Of a DNA stretch of 64,000 nt, positions 60,601 through 64,000 are shown piece by piece (the stretch's first letter is position 1; each line of letters starts with the position of its first letter). This DNA comes from a virus. The notes beneath the pieces are model-generated. The model ran no database searches and was not told the origin of the DNA. It saw only the letters and a program-made list of their open reading frames with translations. The stretch spans positions 62,001 through 126,000 of IMG/VR virus record IMGVR_UViG_3300024261_000006; one strand, 5' to 3'. The translations under genes and the position numbers were made by a program.

Positions 60601-62706
60601 TAAAGCACCACCTGATGCTACTGTAGCGTCTCCGCTAACATCGTTAAATACTGCATCTCGTACAACACTGAAATCCGCTCTCTTTAATGTACCAGCATCA
60701 GAAATTAGAAGTTCATCAGCATCGGCGACGTCACCTGTCATTTCAGTTTGTCCTGAAATAGTGTTGTTGTTAAGCATTGAACCTTCTACAGCATTTGCAC
60801 CAACTGTTAGAGCTCCACCAGCAGCAATTGTAGCATCACCAGAAATGTTTGCAAAGATTGCATCCTCAAGATTTGAAAAAGTAATCTTCTTCTCTGTACC
60901 ATTATCAGATAAAACAAAGTGATCTTGAGTTTGATGAACTCCAGATCCGCCTAAAGCACTATATCCATCAATATTAAGACCACCACCAGCAACCTGTGCA
61001 TCAACGTAAGCCTTGATTGATTGCTGTGTTGCAAGCTTTGTAGCGCTGTTAGAATTCATATCATCTTCATCAAGAACTGCAGTACCTGAAACACCTGTAT
61101 TAAGCGCTGGGCTTGTAAGCGTCTTATTGGTCAATGTTTGAGAACCTGCTAAAGTAGTTACTGTTCCATCAATTGATAACTGACCGCTTGAAGCGCTTAA
61201 TCCTGTACCTGCTACACCTGCAACAAGATCAACAACTGATTCTTTCTTTGAAGCATTACTATCATTAGCATCAATAATAACAATACTGTCATTAGCAACA
61301 TCAACAACTGCAGCAGTTAATTCATTAAGATCTAATGCTAATGAAGTTGAAGCACCTAATGCAACTGAACCGCCGCCTGAAAGTCCATCACCTGCAGTTA
61401 CCGTTAATGCAGAGTTAGCTAACTTAGCATTTGCAATAGATCCAGCAAGCATTGTATTTGAAACTGATCCTGTATCTCCAGTTCCTACTAAAGTACCCGT
61501 TGTTGCTGGTAAAGTTAAGGTAACATTGCCACTATAGCTTGCATGTGCTGCAGATTGCAATTGTGTGTAGTGTGAATTACTAGACTCACAATAAAGTTTA
61601 ATGTTTGAAACTGATCCGCTATTCTTTACTGAGATTGATCCGCTCTCCATGTCAATGCCAGAAGTACCATCAATTCTAACTACTCCGGATCCATTTGGTA
61701 TAAGCGTAATATTTCCGTTTGACAAAGAAACAATATCTTTACCATTAACATCTAAAGCTCCACCAAGCTGTGGTGTTGTATCTTCTACAACATTAGCTAA
61801 TGTGCCACCACCTAGCCCACTAACAAAGTTTGCCTTTGTCATTTTTCTTAATGCACCTGATGCAGAAGTATCTGAAATTAGAATTAAGTCATCATCGGCA
61901 ATAGAAGCCTCTGCAGTTTGTCCTGTAATTGATGCTGAAGCAATTGTAAGAGCTCCACCAGCTGCTACTGTAGCATTTCCAGATATGTCGTTGAATATAG
62001 CATCACGTATAACACTAAAGCCAGCTCGCTTCAACGTACCACCATCAGATACTAAAAGCTCATCTGTGTCTGCGACGTCACCGGTCATCTCAGCGGATCC
62101 AGGAATATCAACTGAAAGTGTGTTTGCTGCTTTTGATAAACCACTGCCAGCAGTAATTTGACCTGCACCAGAAAACTGTACAAATGCTAAACTGTGTGTA
62201 CCAACAGTATCAGCACTATCATTAGTAGTACATACAAATCCATGATCAGCGCTTGTAGAGCCTTCTTCGACAAAGACAAAAACACCGGCAGCTTCTGAAG
62301 AAGCTGCCATGTCTGCTGATCTTGCTGGTGATGCACCTGCTACATAAATGCCATTTTGTGATGCTGTCGATTGATCTTTAACTAAGACACGATCACCATC
62401 AGCAAGAGTTACTCCATCAATAGCATCACCAACATTAAGTGCTGTTGCTATTGTAATGTTTGCTGTTGTAGCAACCCTTACAGATGCTTTAACGTCTAGT
62501 CCTTGTGAAGTTTGATCAACATATTGTTTTGTTGCAGCATCATTTGCTGATGTTGGTGCTGCCAAGTCTGTTATTTTTTGAGAATTCAAGCTCAGCGACG
62601 AAGCTTGAGCGCTTGGTGTTAAAGTTGTAGCATGAACGTTTGCCCACTTTTTAGCGCTTGTGCCTAGCGTGCCACTGTTGTCCACCTTTGGTACTAAATT
62701 TGCCAT
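57607..62706 (-). CDS. Large modular tail-fibre protein, 1699 aa
   Basis: Ala/Ser/Thr/Gly/Asp-rich beta-repeat protein of the cyanophage/marine tail-fibre type, likely a trimeric receptor-binding fibre. The N-terminus (MANLVPKVDNSGTLGTSAKKWANVHA) suits virion attachment. The body consists of repeated modules: LNSQKITDLAAPTSANDAATKQYV (about 36-200), again near 776-950; three copies of an EMTGDVADTDELL...NDVSGDATVA module; and two of TLATSSGNITIDAQGNDTD. The C-terminus (SGGGSQLPPEVKTVSTTATISLTPSN to the end) looks like a separate tip. A clear in-frame duplication offset by 870 bp is visible. GGATAT ribosome-binding site before the ATG. Confidence 0.92.
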   Translation of the reverse strand: MANLVPKVDNSGTLGTSAKKWANVHATTLTPSAQASSLSLNSQKITDLAAPTSANDAATKQYVDQTSQGLDVKASVRVATTANITIATALNVGDAIDGVTLADGDRVLVKDQSTASQNGIYVAGASPARSADMAASSEAAGVFVFVEEGSTSADHGFVCTTNDSADTVGTHSLAFVQFSGAGQITAGSGLSKAANTLSVDIPGSAEMTGDVADTDELLVSDGGTLKRAGFSVIRDAIFNDISGNATVAAGGALTIASASITGQTAEASIADDDLILISDTSASGALRKMTKANFVSGLGGGTLANVVEDTTPQLGGALDVNGKDIVSLSNGNITLIPNGSGVVRIDGTSGIDMESGSISVKNSGSVSNIKLYCESSNSHYTQLQSAAHASYSGNVTLTLPATTGTLVGTGDTGSVSNTMLAGSIANAKLANSALTVTAGDGLSGGGSVALGASTSLALDLNELTAAVVDVANDSIVIIDANDSNASKKESVVDLVAGVAGTGLSASSGQLSIDGTVTTLAGSQTLTNKTLTSPALNTGVSGTAVLDEDDMNSNSATKLATQQSIKAYVDAQVAGGGLNIDGYSALGGSGVHQTQDHFVLSDNGTEKKITFSNLEDAIFANISGDATIAAGGALTVGANAVEGSMLNNNTISGQTEMTGDVADADELLISDAGTLKRADFSVVRDAVFNDVSGDATVASGGALTIAATSVENSMLAGSITAAKMNNAIFADLETLGAPASDGQFIVATGSGAFAYESANTARTSLGLGTGDSPTFTSLALSGQAAALAMNSQKITGLATPTADGDAATKSYVDSVAQGLSAKDSVRAATTANGTLGSAFANSQAIDGVTLATGDRILIKDQSTASENGIYTVNASGAPTRAVDFDANAEVAKGAFIFVEEGTTNADAGFVLTTDGAITLGSTSLAFTQFSGAGDITAGSALTKSGNTLNVAVDDSSIEVSSDAIRVKASGITSAMLAGSIANSKLNAITTANKVALSSLDLDGGTDIGADLADADLIVVDDGAGGTNRKAALSRMKKYVYSSISGDATASDAGALTIAANAVEGSMLNNNAISGQTEMTGDVADTDELMISDAGTLKRADFSVVRDAVFNDVSGDATVAAGGALTIASGAVETAMVNANVLTGQTAETSIADDDLVLIYDTSATALRKMTKANFVSGLSGGAAADDITTGDAAVTLATSSGNITIDAQGNDTDIIFKGTDNNSDITMLTLDGSNAGAATFNSSVTVGGSLLPSTANNRTLGSSSAEWSDLYLGDSSVIYFGNDQDVRLTHDPDDGLRFDLGGSEGSHDPQLQLKSNNASSAGPRLTFTQESASPAAHDKLGQILFQGHDSAGNLQDYGYIHGKISDPADSSEAGTISILAWPASGNTRGLHVSAINDGTALLSKVNIDHGAGYGLYLNNTLVTSTAAELNLLDGATSATSTTLVDADRVIVNDAGTMKQVALSDVKTYIGAGAADDLTTGDAAVTLATSSGNITIDAQGNDTDIIFKGTDNNSDITMLTLDGSEAGDATFNRNVTVTGDIILDDGGSIKEAGGTAAITIDASGEVTKIGQDSPSDGQVLTWDNSNSKVVWSAASGGGSQLPPEVKTVSTTATISLTPSNASTYNAIEVIYTTTGSSAYTVTLPTAASIEGKKIHVKRLATANVTVDGHSSETIDGSATFVLTTQYSSVTMISDGTNWLII
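58120..58292 (-). repeat. Direct repeat B, distal copy (tail fibre)
   Basis: About 173 bp almost matching 58990-59162, offset 870 bp, same strand and frame. It encodes the SGNITIDAQGNDTDIIFKG module. Confidence 0.9.
58990..59162 (-). repeat. Direct repeat B, proximal copy (tail fibre)
   Basis: Counterpart of 58120-58292. Both start near AATGTTGC and run through AGGTTAACATTGTAAT to TCATCTGCAGC with few mismatches. Confidence 0.9.
59340..59540 (-). repeat. Repeat C, copy 3 (tail fibre)
   Basis: Encodes EMTGDVADTDELMISDAGTL and the following NDVSGDATVA stretch. Related to 60600-60800 and 61950-62100 by about 1.26-1.35 kb spacing. Boundaries approximate. Confidence 0.75.
59857..60378 (-). repeat. 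Repeat A, second copy (tail fibre)
   Basis: Encodes LALSGQAAALAMNSQKITG through NTLNVA, a second copy of residues about 36-200 (62107-62601). Conserved as protein (DGVTLATGDRILIKDQSTAS; FVEEGTTNADAGF); nucleotide identity is lower. Confidence 0.85.
60600..60800 (-). repeat. Repeat C, copy 2 (tail fibre)
   Basis: Middle copy of the EMTGDVAD/KRADFSVVRD module, diverged in sequence but in frame with the others. Confidence 0.75.
61950..62100 (-). repeat. Repeat C, copy 1 (tail fibre)
   Basis: Most N-terminal and most diverged copy (AEMTGDVADTDELLVSDGGTL). Boundaries approximate. Confidence 0.7.
62107..62601 (-). repeat. Repeat A, first copy (tail fibre)
   Basis: Encodes SSLSLNSQKITDLAA through NTLSVD; counterpart of 59857-60378. 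Confidence 0.85.
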
Positions 62707-62755
62707 TAATTAATATCCTTTTGATCTGTAAATACGTTATTATATATTATATAAG

Positions 62756-63031
62756 CTATGTTTTTGGTGTAATATCATTATTTGAATCTAGTTCAAAATT
62801 AGAATCTAAATTTGTTAATACACTCACTGGAGGACTTACAGTAAGTACGCCAGAAGAATTTGTTGTTGTAATATCAACCAAGAATATTCCCGTTCCGTTT
62901 CTAAGATCATCTTGAAGGATATAATCATCACCACTTTTTATGAAAACACTACCATCACCTGCAACTTTTGTTGTTGTAGCAAATGCGTTATTGTTTTCGT
63001 CAACGTTTATTTTTTTTATACCTGTAGACAT
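62756..63031 (-). CDS. Small protein between two fibre genes, 91 aa
   Basis: Asn/Ser/Thr-rich beta-type sequence (MSTGIKKINVDENNNAFATTTKVAGDGSVFIKSGDD). It resembles the attachment or chaperone-like small genes often found beside tail fibres, but I cannot match it to a family. An AAAGGA site precedes its ATG, 15 bp after the upstream partial fibre ends; 49 bp separate it from the large fibre. It could be a fibre accessory or a short distal fibre piece. Confidence 0.6.
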   Translation of the reverse strand: MSTGIKKINVDENNNAFATTTKVAGDGSVFIKSGDDYILQDDLRNGTGIFLVDITTTNSSGVLTVSPPVSVLTNLDSNFELDSNNDITPKT

Positions 63032-63046
63032 GTGTTTTTCCTTTGA

Positions 63047-64000
63047 TTAAATTATTTCCCAAGCTGTAGATCCGTTTGAAACAAGAGTTATACTCTGTCC
63101 AGGCGCTGCTGAATCAGTTAAGATTAGATTGTTTAAACCTTCTATTGTATTACCTGAGTAAGGTGTCATTGTTAAAAAGTTTGTTCCTGCTCTAAATTTA
63201 ATAGTAATACTTTCACCTGAAGTTGTTGCTGAAAGTTGTGGTAAACTAACAGTAATCGCACCACTTGTTGTATTAACACTATAATGATAGTTTACAGCAG
63301 CTGTGAAGTTTGATGTTTTAGAAGAATAAGTTTTGTTTGCCGTTAAACCATCAACAAAATTTGCTCTTGTCATCTTCTTTAGATTATTTGAGTCTTGTGA
63401 GTCTGCTAAAATTACTAAGTCATCATTATGTACTGTTGTTTTTGCTGTTTGACCAGTAATATCTGTAGAAGTTAAACCACCTGATACTGTTGACCAACTT
63501 AAAACACCACTTCCGTTAGTTGTAAGAGCTTGGCCATTTGAACCCGTGCCATCAGGAAGTACTAGAGTTATGTCTGCTGTAACAGAATCTGGTGCCTTGA
63601 TAGAAACAGTATGCGAGCCATTAGAATCTAACTCACTTAATTTAAGTGACTTTGCGTTATCTATGACTACGTCTGAAGTTGTTGTTACTGTTCCACTAAA
63701 ATCTGCAGCACCAAATGTAACATCACCTGCTGAACCACTAAATACTTCTGATGAATTTGTAGCGTCTGGAATAAATGTAAACTTTGATGCTGAATCATCA
63801 TATCCAAAGAAGCCAACTTTAGCTGATGAACCGTTGTGCCACTTAAACTCTACACCTCTGTCTTTGTTATCGTCTGAAGAAGGAGCTGTATCACCGCCGA
63901 GCGTAATGATCGGGTCGTCTAATGTTGTTACAGTAGAGTTAACTGTAGTTGTTGTACCATTAACTGTTAAGTTACCAGTTACAGTTAAGTTATCACCAAT
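63047..64000 (-). CDS. C-terminal part of a second tail-fibre protein (partial)
   Basis: The frame is open from the right edge at 64000 to the stop at 63047, giving 317 residues; the real start lies outside the window. The sequence opens DNLTVTGNLTVNGTTTTVNS and continues with ITLGGDTAPSSDDNKDRGVE, standard repeat language of cyanophage-type fibres. Near the end, DITGQTAKTTVHNDDLVILA and MTRANFVDGL match modules in the neighbouring large fibre (ITGQTAEASIADDDLILIS; MTKANFVSGL). An internal Met in MTRANF is not the start. The C-terminal 100 residues form a distinct tip with FRAGTNFLTMTPYSGNTIEG. Confidence 0.85.
   Translation of the reverse strand: MGDNLTVTGNLTVNGTTTTVNSTVTTLDDPIITLGGDTAPSSDDNKDRGVEFKWHNGSSAKVGFFGYDDSASKFTFIPDATNSSEVFSGSAGDVTFGAADFSGTVTTTSDVVIDNAKSLKLSELDSNGSHTVSIKAPDSVTADITLVLPDGTGSNGQALTTNGSGVLSWSTVSGGLTSTDITGQTAKTTVHNDDLVILADSQDSNNLKKMTRANFVDGLTANKTYSSKTSNFTAAVNYHYSVNTTSGAITVSLPQLSATTSGESITIKFRAGTNFLTMTPYSGNTIEGLNNLILTDSAAPGQSITLVSNGSTAWEII

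Noticed and set aside
61601-62161. Long plus-strand frames opposite the fibre gene (also 60533-60922, 59690-60103)
   Set aside because: They are antisense shadows of Ala/Ser/Thr-rich codons and have no plausible protein character or upstream signals.
58120-62601. Fibre repeats as an insertion sequence or CRISPR-like array
   Set aside because: All copies are in frame within one coding region, differ by codon-level changes and lack terminal inverted repeats or uniform spacers.
1-64000. tRNA genes
   Set aside because: The gaps between genes are at most about 150 bp, and none showed a cloverleaf pattern or a GTTCRA-type T-loop on reading; short gaps make missed tRNAs unlikely, but no scan was run.

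Overview
The window looks like part of the genome of a large, AT-rich, T4-superfamily contractile-tailed phage, probably marine. Apart from one partial gene at the far left, every gene is on the minus strand, so transcription runs from high to low coordinates. Genes are packed with 1-17 bp overlaps or short gaps, and no gap exceeds about 150 bp. T4-type landmarks recognised from protein sequence are: large terminase (gp17), portal (gp20), prohead protease (gp21), core scaffold (gp22), major capsid protein (gp23), gp46/gp47 recombination nuclease, gp61-like primase, baseplate wedge gp6 and gp25, late sigma factor gp55 and a probable small terminase gp16. Tail-fibre proteins of the cyanophage/marine type support an aquatic origin. 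There are no photosynthesis genes, tRNAs or CRISPR arrays, and the host cannot be named.

Layout in transcription order (right to left): (1) 64.0-57.6 kb, two Ala/Ser/Thr-rich tail-fibre genes built from shared duplicated modules, with a small unknown gene between them. (2) 57.5-52.8 kb, a mixed operon: RecB/Cas4-like PD-(D/E)XK nuclease, two GT4-type glycosyltransferases, a membrane protein, late sigma factor gp55 and probable small terminase. (3) 52.8-48.5 kb, a gp5-like hub/spike candidate, gp25 and gp6. (4) 48.5-22.9 kb, a block of about 25 kb with eleven mostly giant Asn/Ser/Asp-rich structural proteins (249-1814 aa), some with lectin-like, FN3-like or DNRLRE-like domains, most without a recognisable family. 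(5) 22.9-18.0 kb, DNA metabolism: RuvC-fold nuclease, primase and a single-chain gp47-gp46 (Mre11-Rad50/SbcD-SbcC) fusion. (6) 17.9-5.1 kb, packaging and head: gp17, gp20 interrupted by an HNH intein, an unknown, gp21, five small head-region proteins, gp22, gp23, then a strong terminator. (7) 4.9-0.1 kb, accessory genes: an EDxHD-type homing endonuclease, small acidic proteins, a membrane HExxH protein, a VOC-fold protein, an unknown 371-aa protein and a YhbQ-type GIY-YIG protein that runs antisense into a convergent plus-strand gene.

The genes form a coherent late programme: gp55 directs late transcription, gp16/gp17/gp20 package DNA, gp21/gp22/gp23 build and mature the head, gp46-47 and primase drive recombination-coupled replication, and the large block supplies baseplate and fibres. 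The main departures from the canonical T4 plan are: no gp18/gp19 between gp17 and gp20; a small terminase apparently moved next to gp55; a fused gp47-gp46; an intein in the portal; large AT-rich insertions in both gp23 and gp22; and an expanded set of giant baseplate/tail proteins. All functions are inferred by reading protein sequence; no database search was run.
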